The notes: generated by a model from the sequence alone, not told the origin. 64,000 nucleotides of DNA from an uncultured Cohaesibacter sp. (GCF_963664735.1 NZ_OY761553.1:2805303-2869302), one strand, 5' to 3'. Counted from the first letter of the stretch, positions 53,245 to 62,943 are shown. Numbers and translations: made by a program.

Positions 53245-53268
53245 CATGACCGGGTCCGCCCGGTCATG
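53245..53268. repeat. hairpin between cydX and cydD
   Basis: CATGACCGGG (53245-53254) and CCCGGTCATG (53259-53268) form a perfect 10-bp stem around TCCG. The tail TCATTTG is not a clear terminator; it may lower cydDC expression relative to cydABX. Confidence 0.6.
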
Positions 53269-53309
53269 TCATTTGTGGGCCGATAAAGGCCGAACGATCA
53301 GGGACCTCA

Positions 53310-55094
53310 ATGTCCACTAACATGTCCACCAAACAAATCTCTGCCTTTCTCAAAACCCAGTCGTCCCGCGCCCGACGACCGCTTAATCTGTCCATCGCCT
53401 TGTCTTTCGGGGCTGGCGTTGTTCTGATTATCCAGATGGGCATACTGGCTTTCTGTGTCGATTCCGTTCTGACGCATAAGGCTTCGCTCACGGATCTGCT
53501 TTTCCTTCTGCCCCCTCTCCTGCTGCTCTTCCTTTTGCGCGCTGTTCTGTCCTATTTCTCAGAACGCCTTGCGGTGAGCGCTGCAATTGATCTCAAGCAC
53601 GCGCTGCGCAAGGATCTGCTCTCCCGCCTTATCTCGAAGGGGCCGATTCTTGAACGCGGTAGCGAAAATGCCGTTGGAGATCAGGTTACGACACTCACCG
53701 AAGGCATTGAGGCGCTGGAAGGCTATTTTGCCCGCTACATGCCTGCGATGGTGATGACGGTTCTGTTGCCGTTCGCCATACTCGCTGTAACCCTGACGCG
53801 CGATTGGCTTTCTGCAATTGTGATGGTGGTCACGGCTCCGCTCATCCCTGTTTTCATGATCATGATCGGCAAGGGAACCGAAAAGCTCAATCAGAAGCAA
53901 TGGCGCAAACTCGCTCGTCTTTCAGCGCATTTTCTGGACATGATTCAGGGACTTACAACGCTGAAGCTGTTCAACGCCTCGCGGCGGGAAGCCGAGACCG
54001 TTTCGCGCATGGCCGAGAGCTATCGCCGCACCACGATGAGTGTTTTGCGCGTGGCTTTTCTCTCTTCACTTGTGCTGGAATTCTTTGCCACCGTTTCGAT
54101 TGCCATCATCGCTGTGTTCATTGGCTTTCGCCTGCTTTACGGCGACATGACCTTTTTTGACGGCTTTTATGTTTTGCTGCTGGCTCCGGATTTTTATCTG
54201 CCATTGCGCAACATGGGCACCCATTACCATGCCCGCATGGAAGCTATCGGCGCAGCTGAAACCATGGTCTCGGTTATGGAGATGGAAGACAATGCACCAA
54301 AGCCCAAGGGTGAGTTGTCCGACCTACCCGACCTTGCCAGAGGCATCGCTCTGGAATTCCGTTCCGTAAGCTTTACCTATCCGGATGGGACCAAAGCGCT
54401 CGAGGATATTTCCTTCAAGCTTGAGGCCGGACAAAGTCTGGCTTTGGTCGGCCCTTCCGGGGCTGGCAAGAGCACCATAATCGACCTTGTTCTGGGTCTT
54501 GCAGCGCCAAGCGCGGGACAAATACTGATCAACGATGTAGATTTGGCGGCATTGCCAATCAACGCCTGGCGCAAGCAGCTGGCCTATGTGCCGCAAAAGC
54601 CTACGCTCTTTTCGGGCACCATCCTTGACGCGATCCGCTATGGAAATCCCGATGCAACGTTTGAAGCTGTAGAAGCTGCAGCCAAGCTGGCACAGGCACA
54701 TGACTTCATCTCCGCTTTCAGCGAGGGTTATAACCATCAGCTTAACGAAAAGGGTGCTGGTCTTTCGGGTGGTCAAATTCAGAGGATCGCCATAGCGAGA
54801 GCCTTGCTACGCGATGCGCCACTCGTTCTGCTCGATGAGCCATCGGCGCATCTTGATCGCGAAAATGAAGCGAAAGTCCAGAACGCACTGCAAGCCCTTG
54901 AGCAACGCGCCACATCCATTACCATTGCTCACCGCCTGCACACCATCGAAGAAGCAGACACCATTCTCGTGCTGGAAAAGGGCAAGGTTCTGGAGACAGG
55001 CTCTCACGGTGCACTTATGGCACAGGGCGGAGCCTATGCAGCTTTGGTGCGCTCAAGCTTTGGTGGAAGATCCATGGAGAAGCAGAATGACTGA
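53310..55094 (+). CDS. cydD: cysteine/glutathione ABC exporter subunit CydD
   Basis: A 594-residue exporter half with six helices (about 25-330) and an ATPase domain. Walker A GPSGAGKST is near residue 380, the signature is LSGGQIQRIAIARALL and Walker B is PLVLLDEPSAHLD. With CydC it exports thiols to the periplasm, needed for cytochrome bd assembly. The start has two nearby in-frame ATGs (MSTNMSTK). Confidence 0.94.
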   Translation: MSTNMSTKQISAFLKTQSSRARRPLNLSIALSFGAGVVLIIQMGILAFCVDSVLTHKASLTDLLFLLPPLLLLFLLRAVLSYFSERLAVSAAIDLKHALRKDLLSRLISKGPILERGSENAVGDQVTTLTEGIEALEGYFARYMPAMVMTVLLPFAILAVTLTRDWLSAIVMVVTAPLIPVFMIMIGKGTEKLNQKQWRKLARLSAHFLDMIQGLTTLKLFNASRREAETVSRMAESYRRTTMSVLRVAFLSSLVLEFFATVSIAIIAVFIGFRLLYGDMTFFDGFYVLLLAPDFYLPLRNMGTHYHARMEAIGAAETMVSVMEMEDNAPKPKGELSDLPDLARGIALEFRSVSFTYPDGTKALEDISFKLEAGQSLALVGPSGAGKSTIIDLVLGLAAPSAGQILINDVDLAALPINAWRKQLAYVPQKPTLFSGTILDAIRYGNPDATFEAVEAAAKLAQAHDFISAFSEGYNHQLNEKGAGLSGGQIQRIAIARALLRDAPLVLLDEPSAHLDRENEAKVQNALQALEQRATSITIAHRLHTIEEADTILVLEKGKVLETGSHGALMAQGGAYAALVRSSFGGRSMEKQND

Positions 55095-56751
55095 GATGAG
55101 AAAACTACTCGGACTCATGCGCCCATGGACAGGATGGATCATCCTCGGGGTCTTCCTCTCCCTGATCACGGCGCTGGCCAACGTTACGCTCATGGCGATT
55201 TCAGGTTGGTTCATCGCGGCGATGGCGCTGGCGGGGCTGGCTGGCACCACCATGAACTATTTCACACCGGCAGCGGTCATTCGCGCCATGGCGATTACCC
55301 GCACGGTGGGGCGATATGCCGAGCGGCTGGTTACCCATGAAGCCACCCTCAGGCTGGTGGCGGAACTCAGACGCTGGTTTTATGACAGGATGGAGCCGCT
55401 TGCTCCTGCCGGTTTGCAAGGCCTCAAGAGCGGCGATGTTTTCTCGCGCATTGGTGCTGACATCACCACGCTTGAGAACTTCTATCTGCGCGTCTTGGTG
55501 CCCGCTCTGGTCGCCGTGATCGCGGTTCCCATTTTCTGTGTTTTTGCGGGTTATTTTTCTGTAAGTCTGGCGATCTCATTGGTGGTTCTTTATTTCCTTG
55601 GCGGGATTCTAACGCCATGGCTCATCCTGCATTTTGGTCGCAAAGCTGCTGGCGCTCAGGTTCTGGAAGCTGCGGCCATGCGGTCCACTCTGGTGGAAGG
55701 CCAACAAGCCTTACGCGAGATGCTTGTCTATGGGCGTGATGATGACTACCGCCAGCAGGTCGAAGCACAATCCAAAAACCTTTGCGCCAGTCAGGTTCGC
55801 CTTGCCAAACTGCAGGCCGCCTCTCAAAGTGCACTGACACTGGCGGGCAGTCTTGCCATGTTTGCAGCGCTGTGGACCATCATCCCCAAGATAACGGACG
55901 GCACGTTCGACGGACCGATCCTGCCGATGCTGATGCTGTTTGCCATGGCAAGCTTCGAAGTCATCGTGCCGCTGCCGGTGGCCATACGCGCCTATGTCGA
56001 AACTCAGGTTGCAGCAAAGCGCTTGTTCGGGCTTACGGAGCAAGCTCCAGTGGGCGCTTCATCATGGAACGATAGCTCTATTTCGGAAAAGCCTTCAGCG
56101 ACGCCCACCCTGACGCTCAAAAATGCCAGCCTTGAATATGACGACGCCAGCAAGTGCGCTTTCAACGGCCTTTCTCTAACGGTAGAGCCGGGTGAACGCG
56201 TGGCAATCGTCGGACCATCCGGCATTGGCAAGTCGAGCATCATCAACGCACTCGTCGGTTTCTGGCCTCTGTCAGACGGCGAGATTTTGATCAACGAGCA
56301 ACCCCATAGCCGCTTTAGCGCAGAAAGCCTGAGGGCCCACTTTGCCGTAGCGCCTCAAAAACCACATCTTTTCAATTCGACGCTGAAGGGCAACCTGCTC
56401 GTTGCCAATCAGGACGCCAGCACCGAAATGCTCGAAAAGGTGCTGGATCAGGTTCAGCTCTCGGATTTTGTAGCCTCACAGCCGGAAGGTTTGGAAACCT
56501 TTGTCGGAGAGGCGGGCGGGACCTTGTCCGGTGGGCAGATCCGGCGGCTTTCCATCGCACGGGCCTTGCTCAGCCCAGCGCCCATTCTCGTTCTGGATGA
56601 ACCAGGCGAAGGGCTTGACCCTCAGATGGAGCGCGAGATTCTCAATCGCATTCTGGATGAGGAAACCAACCGCTCGATCTTGCTAATCACCCATAACAGC
56701 GCTGCGCTGGAACGCATGGACAAGCAACTTGTTCTCGAAGAGAGCAAATAA
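55087..56751 (+). CDS. cydC: cysteine/glutathione ABC exporter subunit CydC
   Basis: A 554-residue partner of CydD with Walker A GPSGIGKSS near residue 375, signature LSGGQIRRLSIARALL and Walker B PILVLDEPGEGLD. ATG 55087 (MTEMRKLLGLMRPW) overlaps the cydD stop by 8 nt; the longer frame upstream lies inside cydD. Last gene of the cyd operon. Confidence 0.94.
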   Translation: MTEMRKLLGLMRPWTGWIILGVFLSLITALANVTLMAISGWFIAAMALAGLAGTTMNYFTPAAVIRAMAITRTVGRYAERLVTHEATLRLVAELRRWFYDRMEPLAPAGLQGLKSGDVFSRIGADITTLENFYLRVLVPALVAVIAVPIFCVFAGYFSVSLAISLVVLYFLGGILTPWLILHFGRKAAGAQVLEAAAMRSTLVEGQQALREMLVYGRDDDYRQQVEAQSKNLCASQVRLAKLQAASQSALTLAGSLAMFAALWTIIPKITDGTFDGPILPMLMLFAMASFEVIVPLPVAIRAYVETQVAAKRLFGLTEQAPVGASSWNDSSISEKPSATPTLTLKNASLEYDDASKCAFNGLSLTVEPGERVAIVGPSGIGKSSIINALVGFWPLSDGEILINEQPHSRFSAESLRAHFAVAPQKPHLFNSTLKGNLLVANQDASTEMLEKVLDQVQLSDFVASQPEGLETFVGEAGGTLSGGQIRRLSIARALLSPAPILVLDEPGEGLDPQMEREILNRILDEETNRSILLITHNSAALERMDKQLVLEESK

Positions 56752-56754
56752 GAC

Positions 56755-56786
56755 AAAGGCGGCTTTCCGAGGCCGCCTTTTCTTTT
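56755..56786 (+). terminator. terminator of the cyd operon
   Basis: AAAGGCGGC (56755-56763) pairs with GCCGCCTTT (56772-56780), followed by TCTTTT. Confidence 0.9.
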
Positions 56787-56811
56787 CAGCTGCTAAATGC
56801 GATGTCATCCT

Positions 56812-57903
56812 CTAACCGATTGGAACAAGGTGATTGTCCCATTGATAGCGGTGGGTCACACGCATCTTGTCCATTTGCGTTCCCGCCATATCTTCGGAAA
56901 GGCAGACGATCCCCATACCGCTGGTTCGTACCAGCTTATGATTTCGGATCGCGAGGCCACAAACATCTTCTTCATGAATGGCACCCAAGAATTCACCGGT
57001 CTCGCTATCGAACTGATGCACGACGCCGCCTCTTGGTGAGGAGGCCGCCAGAAGATTGCGCTCGCTATCGAGTGCCACACTGCCAATATAGCCCTGAAGC
57101 ACGCGCTGCTCGTCCTCCGGCGCTAGCAAAAGGCGCACCTGCTCGCCACGCTTATGCAGCCCCAGCATCGCGGGCGCATTGTTGATATCCCCCTGCCACT
57201 GCATGGCAAAAGCAACGGTCCCGTCTTCGCCCAGGCTCAAGTGACGAATGGAGCTTTTGTGCATTTCAAGCGGCAACTCGACCATTTCCAGCAGCTCACC
57301 ACTTAACGTAACGTAAGCGAGATTGGGCTTCATGGTGGGGATGTTCAGCTTTTCGCGTCCACTGTCCGGATGGGTTTCGATGCCACCGTTGGCAATAACC
57401 AGATGCTTCTTGTCAGGCATGAGCTTCAGGTCATGGGGCCCTACGCCGTGAGAGGCAAATTCGCCCTCGCGCTTGTAGCCCTTCTCTGCATTCCAGATTC
57501 CAATTACCCCGCGAGCGTGATCATAGTCATTCTCGGCGGTATAAAGCAGGCTGCCGTCTGCGGAAAAAGCTCCATGGCCTTGGAAATGCCGCCCCTTGGG
57601 GCAATGCAGCACGGCCTTTGTCTCTCCATTGCGGCAGTCAATCGCCATGGCAAAATTGCCCGGGCGACGGGCAAAGGCGACCGCTTCGGGACGTTTTGGA
57701 TGGGCCGCGGCAGCATGTCCCCTGCCGGGTAGCCCAATTTCGAAAATGGTGCGTCCCTGCTCGGATATGCCAAACAGGGCGTAGGAGCCATCGGGTTTGC
57801 GGGCGGCAGACAAAAAGCTTGGGCTACCAGCGTCGGCCCATGTGACCGAAGGACAAAGGCCAAGAGCAAACAGGCCGGTGAGGAATGAGCGGCGATCAGG
57901 CAT
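56812..57903 (-). CDS. DUF1513 protein of the iron-uptake operon
   Basis: A 363-residue secreted protein. MPDRRSFLTGLFALGLCPSV is a twin-arginine-type signal. The rest looks like a seven-bladed beta-propeller (GHGAFSADGSLLYTAENDYD, GVGPHDLKLMPDKKHLVIANGGIETHP), the DUF1513 pattern. It is the last gene of an operon with two imelysins and a di-haem protein and probably helps periplasmic iron handling. GGAG 6 nt before ATG 57903 fixes the start. Confidence 0.85.
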   Translation of the reverse strand: MPDRRSFLTGLFALGLCPSVTWADAGSPSFLSAARKPDGSYALFGISEQGRTIFEIGLPGRGHAAAAHPKRPEAVAFARRPGNFAMAIDCRNGETKAVLHCPKGRHFQGHGAFSADGSLLYTAENDYDHARGVIGIWNAEKGYKREGEFASHGVGPHDLKLMPDKKHLVIANGGIETHPDSGREKLNIPTMKPNLAYVTLSGELLEMVELPLEMHKSSIRHLSLGEDGTVAFAMQWQGDINNAPAMLGLHKRGEQVRLLLAPEDEQRVLQGYIGSVALDSERNLLAASSPRGGVVHQFDSETGEFLGAIHEEDVCGLAIRNHKLVRTSGMGIVCLSEDMAGTQMDKMRVTHRYQWDNHLVPIG

Positions 57904-57904
57904 T

Positions 57905-58906
57905 TCAGTCTCCATCCAGAGCGTTGAAACCGGCGGTGATGCCCAGCTTGGGCGCCAGATATTCCGCCAGAAGATCATTGGTAAAGGTTATGGCCCCTTG
58001 CAGGGCCTCCACGCGAATACGCCCCTGCACGGTTCCGACATTTGCAAAGGCAGGATCATCAAGCTCGTCTGCGATACGGATGGCGCGCTCAAAGCCCTTG
58101 TCGATGTCTTCATCATGTCCAGAGAGCAGCGCCGCCAACTGGCGGTTGGCTTGAAGAGAGAGCTGGACATGGCGCAAGGAGCGGGCAGACCGCCTCGCTT
58201 CGGCCCTATTAGGGCGCGGCTTGGCAAAGGTGCCCATGGGGCGCCCCAGTCGGGTTTGAGCCGTAAACTGGAGCCCTGTCGTCAGCGCAGTATAGAGTTG
58301 GCGCACCGCCTCCTCCGGATCACGATAGATATCGTTATCAGCTGCAATCATCAATTCGGCATATCCCTTCTGCCAATCGGACAAGATCGCAGCGGAATTG
58401 CTGGCGATGTCTTTTGCCATGACATCCATCAGGGCACAGAGGTTCGGGGCTGACTTGTCGGCAAATTGCTTGCCGTACAGCAGGAACTCCATGGGATAGA
58501 ACCCCCGCGCGGCGATGGATACACCCTTGAACTTTTCCGCGTTATGGATGGCCGGATCGTTGTCACTTAACAAACCAGCCAAGGTCTTGGGAGTAAAGCC
58601 GCGCGTATCGGGCCAGAAAGCCAGCGCGAAAGCCCGGTCCTTTTCTTCTGAAGGGCCAAACCGCAAATGGCTCACGAGCATCCATGCATCGAAGGCTTCA
58701 TTATAGGCGCGTTTAACGGCGTCTATATCTGCGGGGCAGCTGTTTCCGACCACATCGGAAAGCTTGGAGGTCGTCTTGGCAAGGCGCTGATAGCCGGGCA
58801 AAATATGTTGATTGATCACTTCGGGAATGATCGCGGACAGATCCTGATCATCCGCGAGGGCGGGAGCCAGCAACAGGCTATAGAGTATTAGGCAATATTT
58901 CCACAT
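57905..58906 (-). CDS. second imelysin-family protein with altered metal motif
   Basis: A 333-residue periplasmic protein with a signal peptide (about 1-18, ending ALA) and an imelysin domain (IIPEVINQHILPGYQRLA, AFDAWMLVSHLRFGP, EFLLYGKQ). The family motif GxHxxE reads GFYPME (135-140), so the His is Tyr137. It ends 1 nt before the DUF1513 start and begins 2 nt before the end of the di-haem gene. Role: periplasmic iron binding or presentation, inferred from the family. Confidence 0.85.
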   Translation of the reverse strand: MWKYCLILYSLLLAPALADDQDLSAIIPEVINQHILPGYQRLAKTTSKLSDVVGNSCPADIDAVKRAYNEAFDAWMLVSHLRFGPSEEKDRAFALAFWPDTRGFTPKTLAGLLSDNDPAIHNAEKFKGVSIAARGFYPMEFLLYGKQFADKSAPNLCALMDVMAKDIASNSAAILSDWQKGYAELMIAADNDIYRDPEEAVRQLYTALTTGLQFTAQTRLGRPMGTFAKPRPNRAEARRSARSLRHVQLSLQANRQLAALLSGHDEDIDKGFERAIRIADELDDPAFANVGTVQGRIRVEALQGAITFTNDLLAEYLAPKLGITAGFNALDGD

Positions 58907-58908
58907 GG

Positions 58909-60423
58909 CTACAAGCTTTCCAGAAATGAGATCAAAGCGGCCCGGTCGTCCGGTTCCATGGCGATAACGGCATCTCGTTGTGGCTCGGCTTCTCCACCAT
59001 GCCACAGCACAGCTTCCAATAGTGAGCGGGCACGGCCATCGTGCAAAAAGCTCTTCTGGCCGGAAACCTTTTCGGTCAAGCCAATGCCCCAGAGCGGCGG
59101 CGTGCGCCATTCGCGCCCGCTTGCCTTCGCTTCTGGCTGACCATCGGCGAGCCCTTCGCCCATATCATGCAACAGAAGGTCAGTATAAGGCCATATAAGC
59201 TGAAAGCTCAACGCAGGCTCATCGGCGAGACGATGGGTCACATAAGAGGGTCGATGGCAGCCGACACAGCCAATTTCATTGAAAAGCTGCTTGCCACGGA
59301 GGACCTTACTTTCTTCGACATCGCGACGCGCGGGCACACCAAGATTACGGCTATAAAAGGTGGTAAGCTCCAGCCCGGTTTCATCCACTTCGAAATGGCG
59401 TACATCTTTGTCGCCGTGCGGTGCCGAGCGACAGTTGCCCTGATTGACGGAACAATCGCCCCATGCATCAGGGAAAAGTGGATTGGAGATACCAATATCG
59501 CGAAAGAAAGCGGCGGCGGATTGCTCCTCAACGGTTGGCCGCCCGGCCTTGAGACCAAACCGCCCCAGCATGGGTATTTGATAGCGCTCTGACCAGACGA
59601 TATTGGCCTTGCCGGAAATCCCGTCGCCGTTTTCGTCCTCAGGATCGGCATGGGCCAGAATAGCCTTGGCGGGAATGGCTTCCAACAGACCGAGGCCGAT
59701 CATCTGCGGCGCGATGCGGGGGCTCAGGGTTGCTGCCGGATGAAGTGGGCCATAGGCCAGATCGGCGGCATAATATGCGGGTTTTCTAAGGGTTGAGGTC
59801 TCACCGCCAGCGAGAGAGACCTTGATATCTTCATACTCGACCTTTAGGTGATACTCCGCCGGATGCCCCGGTAATGCAAAGTCCTGTAGCTGACCACCAT
59901 AGGTCGGGTCAGGCATAGAGCCATGATACCCTTCAATGATTTTCGCAAGTGGGTCGCCATCATCAGGCACGGCAACGCGCAAGAACATGCCGGCAGCCCG
60001 ATCCTCATTGCTTTTGGGCGGATGGCCGCGTCCGTCATTGACATGACAGCGCATGCAGGAGCGGGCGTTATAGAGTGGACCAAGCCCATCGGAAGCCTTT
60101 GTCGAAGAGGGTGAAGAGACCCATAGCTTCTCGAACATGGATTTCCCCATCTCGAAGTCCAGCTCGTTCTCAAAATCCATGCTCGCGACTGGCTGCGAGA
60201 ATGCTTCCTCGTCCCTTTGTGCCCTGATCGTGGCTGCCCCGGCTGACATGGCTTCAAAAGGCTGAGGCGCATCAAAGCTCTGCGGCAAAGCCGTAACCCG
60301 TTCAATCCGCTCCACCTCTGCCTCTGTGCGGGGAATGATATGCAGATGTGGCTCATCATAGGGCCCAGCCATGGCTGGCAGGCAAGCAAGAAGAGGCAGA
60401 AGGGTCAGGCTCTGTCGGATCAT
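58909..60423 (-). CDS. periplasmic di-haem c-type cytochrome (DUF1111 / thiol-oxidoreductase-like)
   Basis: A 504-residue secreted protein with a signal peptide (about 1-19) and two haem-binding sites: C123-M-R-C126-H127 and C386-V-G-C389-H390. The family is distantly related to di-haem peroxidases and MauG. In this operon it could change the oxidation state of iron for the imelysins; that is inference from context. Confidence 0.88.
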   Translation of the reverse strand: MIRQSLTLLPLLACLPAMAGPYDEPHLHIIPRTEAEVERIERVTALPQSFDAPQPFEAMSAGAATIRAQRDEEAFSQPVASMDFENELDFEMGKSMFEKLWVSSPSSTKASDGLGPLYNARSCMRCHVNDGRGHPPKSNEDRAAGMFLRVAVPDDGDPLAKIIEGYHGSMPDPTYGGQLQDFALPGHPAEYHLKVEYEDIKVSLAGGETSTLRKPAYYAADLAYGPLHPAATLSPRIAPQMIGLGLLEAIPAKAILAHADPEDENGDGISGKANIVWSERYQIPMLGRFGLKAGRPTVEEQSAAAFFRDIGISNPLFPDAWGDCSVNQGNCRSAPHGDKDVRHFEVDETGLELTTFYSRNLGVPARRDVEESKVLRGKQLFNEIGCVGCHRPSYVTHRLADEPALSFQLIWPYTDLLLHDMGEGLADGQPEAKASGREWRTPPLWGIGLTEKVSGQKSFLHDGRARSLLEAVLWHGGEAEPQRDAVIAMEPDDRAALISFLESL

Positions 60424-60452
60424 GGGCTTACTTTGAGGTTCGGTTCAAACGC

Positions 60453-60478
60453 AAAAAGCGCAGCCTTGAAGCCGCGCT
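60453..60478 (-). terminator. terminator/attenuator between irpA and the di-haem gene
   Basis: AGCGCAGC (60457-60464) pairs with GCCGCGCT (60471-60478) with one mismatch around CTTGAA. Read leftward it runs into five T. It should reduce read-through, so irpA would be made in excess of the three genes after it. Confidence 0.75.
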
Positions 60479-60499
60479 CTTTGTCTAGATTTCTATTGT

Positions 60500-61777
60500 C
60501 TATTCAAAGACAGCGTTCGGATTGTCGAGGCTGTCAGACCCTTCAAATTCGATATCGTTCAGCTTCAACGCCGCGACGACACGTTCGATGGATTTGGTTT
60601 GATCGACCAGAGCGTTCACGCCGCCCATGATCAAGGCTTCTCCACCTTTGTTGCCTCGTGCCAACATCTGATCATAGCTGAAACCTGCTTCTGCTGCTGA
60701 TTTGATGGCACCCAGCTTGAGCATTGTGGTGTCAAGCTTGCCGGTCAGTTCGGCATCAAGATCCTTATCCGTAGAAGCAACCAGATCAGACAAGGACGGG
60801 CCAGAAACCAAAGAGCCATCGATGCGCACATATTCGCCAACATAGGCATTGCGAATGCCCAAACCGTCATAATAGTGGCTATTGTGGGTGTTGTCGGAGA
60901 AGCAATCATGCTCTTCTTCCGGATCGTTCAACATCAAGCCAAGGCGCATGCGCTCGCCGGCCTGTTCACCATAGGAGAGTGAGCCCATACCGGTTACGAT
61001 GGTGACAATACCAGCATTCTCATCGGCCATGAGGGTTGCGCGTGCTTCGCCGCTTACTTCCCACTGTTTCGCCATCCAATCGAGATCCGAGACCAGTAGA
61101 TCGGTCGCCGCTTTCAAATAGGCCGCACGGCGGTCGCAGTTGTCGTTGGTGCATGCCTCGCCCTTGGCATAATCCGTCCATGTGCGTTCGCCTGCACCGT
61201 GGTCCGTGCCGTTCAGATCCTGACCCCACAGCAAAAACTCGATCGCGTGATAGCCGGTTGCCACGTTCGCTTCGATGCCATCGGCTTCATGCAGGGTTTC
61301 AGCCAACAGCTCAGGCGTGATATCGCTTGCATCGATTTCCTTGCCTGACAAAGTGAACGACGGATTGGCAATCACATTGAGCGCAGCATATTCGTTCTCA
61401 TCGGTCGGGCCGCCATAGGAGGCATCAACATAATCGATCAGGCCTTCATCAAGCGGCCATGCATTCACCTTGCCTTCCCAGTCGTCCACAATGGCATTGC
61501 CAAAGCGATACACTTCCGTCTGCTGATAAGGCACACGGGAAGCAAGCCAAGCGGCACGCGCTGCGGTCAGCGTTTCTGGCGAAGGGGCTGCAATCAGTGC
61601 ATCTACCGCCTTTTGCAGCTTCTGAGCCGCGCTCAGGCTATCGACGTATTTTGCTTGAGCAATATTGGCATAGGTTTCCAAAACATCTTTTTTGCTTACA
61701 GCATCGGCGGCATTCGAGACCGCGCCACAGCCCAGAAGACAGGCGACGGAATAGCCAATCAATTGATTTGTTTTCAT
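60500..61777 (-). CDS. irpA: iron-regulated imelysin-family protein IrpA
   Basis: A 425-residue periplasmic protein with a signal peptide (about 1-24) and an imelysin peptidase-like domain. The GxHxxE motif is intact: GYHAIE at 175-180, followed by FLLWGQDLNGTDHGAGER. Other family features: AARAAWLASRVPYQQTEVYRFGN and the two-part helical bundle. Members act in iron uptake rather than proteolysis. First gene of the operon. Confidence 0.9.
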   Translation of the reverse strand: MKTNQLIGYSVACLLGCGAVSNAADAVSKKDVLETYANIAQAKYVDSLSAAQKLQKAVDALIAAPSPETLTAARAAWLASRVPYQQTEVYRFGNAIVDDWEGKVNAWPLDEGLIDYVDASYGGPTDENEYAALNVIANPSFTLSGKEIDASDITPELLAETLHEADGIEANVATGYHAIEFLLWGQDLNGTDHGAGERTWTDYAKGEACTNDNCDRRAAYLKAATDLLVSDLDWMAKQWEVSGEARATLMADENAGIVTIVTGMGSLSYGEQAGERMRLGLMLNDPEEEHDCFSDNTHNSHYYDGLGIRNAYVGEYVRIDGSLVSGPSLSDLVASTDKDLDAELTGKLDTTMLKLGAIKSAAEAGFSYDQMLARGNKGGEALIMGGVNALVDQTKSIERVVAALKLNDIEFEGSDSLDNPNAVFE

Positions 61778-62122
61778 GAATTCTTCCCCAGTTCCTAGTT
61801 CATTCAGTGAAGCCGGAATAATCTGTGCCTTGGCAACAGGTTACAAAGCATCCCAAGATGCACCACCGACCACGTCAACGCGCAGCTCTTTCTGGCGCAT
61901 CCTCTCTCGTCACGGCCTAAAACCTGAATGAAAAATTCATATTTGTAAAGTTGATTATGATATTCATAATAATAATCTGTTGAGAGTCAATCGCAAGAAG
62001 GAATATTTCCAAGATGGAATAGGCCTCTCCACTGCGAGATTCCCGGAAAAATTGAAACTGTGCTATTCAAGGATGAATACTTGTCTTTTGAGCAAAGCAA
62101 AACCTGTTGGGGAGGGGCCGCT
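61778..62122. other. divergent intergenic region irpA / VIT gene
   Basis: The 345 bases are AT-rich in the middle (61930-61990) and carry the iron-box-like palindrome. No other gene seen. Confidence 0.5.
61951..61978. promoter_or_regulatory. Fur/Irr-like palindrome between irpA and the VIT gene
   Basis: ATTATGA-TAT-TCATAAT (61954-61970) is a perfect 7-bp inverted repeat resembling half-sites of Fur boxes. A smaller one, ATGAA-AAA-TTCAT, is at 61928-61940. On the plus strand TTGATT (61951-61956), 16 nt, TAATCT (61973-61978) could be a promoter with the palindrome in its spacer. One site could thus control uptake (leftward) and the VIT transporter (rightward). Confidence 0.55.
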
Positions 62123-62851
62123 ATGACGATTGACTGGAGTCAACACCGCAGAGATGTTCATAATCTTGGGCAGATACAAGACTTTCTCAAACAGTTGGTC
62201 TATGGCGGAAACGACGGTATCGTGACGACATTTGCCATTGTCGCAGGCTTTGCCGGAGCGCAAGCTGAAGGCGTTGCCCAAATCGGTGCTATTGCGGTGA
62301 TCGTTTTCGGCTTTGCAAACCTGTTTGCCGATGCCGTTTCGATGGGGCTGGGTGAGTTTCTGTCAACACGGTCTCAGCAGGACCTCTATCTCAAACAACG
62401 CAGATTCGTCCTAGAGGAGCTCACCAACCATCCCCAACAGGAATATGACGAACTCATACAGATGATGACCGAACGCGGCTTGCAAAAGGACTCTGCGGTA
62501 ATCATCGCCAATGAAGTCATGAAAAGCCCCGAGCTGGTCGCTGATCTGATGATGAATTACGAGTTGGAAATGCATGACATGAGGCAGGTGTCCCCCATCA
62601 TCGATGGTCTGGTTACCTTTCTGTCCTTCGTCTCTTTTGGAGTTGTGCCGCTTGTGCCCTATCTCTTGTTTGCCCCAACGGAGACCACCTTTTTCCTCTC
62701 GGTATTAACAACCCTTATGGCTCTGGTCGGGCTAGGGCTGCTCAGATGGTATTCTACGCGCGAAAAGATCGTACGCTGTGTGGGAGAAACCATATTGGTG
62801 GGCGGCGCATGCGCTCTGGTTGCTTTTGCTGTCGGCGCGATCATCGGCTAA
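62123..62851 (+). CDS. VIT1/CCC1-family Fe2+/Mn2+ transporter
   Basis: A 242-residue membrane protein. It starts with a cytoplasmic segment, then QLVYGGNDGIVTTFAIVAGFAGA and AVIVFGFANLFADAVSMGLGEFLSTRSQQD, the VIT signature, a charged helical metal-binding insert (95-150), and three helices at the end. It would move Fe2+ or Mn2+ out of the cytosol. GGAGGGG before ATG 62123 decides the start. Confidence 0.88.
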   Translation: MTIDWSQHRRDVHNLGQIQDFLKQLVYGGNDGIVTTFAIVAGFAGAQAEGVAQIGAIAVIVFGFANLFADAVSMGLGEFLSTRSQQDLYLKQRRFVLEELTNHPQQEYDELIQMMTERGLQKDSAVIIANEVMKSPELVADLMMNYELEMHDMRQVSPIIDGLVTFLSFVSFGVVPLVPYLLFAPTETTFFLSVLTTLMALVGLGLLRWYSTREKIVRCVGETILVGGACALVAFAVGAIIG

Positions 62852-62943
62852 CCCGAAATGGGAACAGAGATCAAACGATACTGGTCATCGTGGGCAAAAC
62901 GCGTTAGAGATGGAGAGAGAAAAATCTATTGTAGCGCCTTTTT

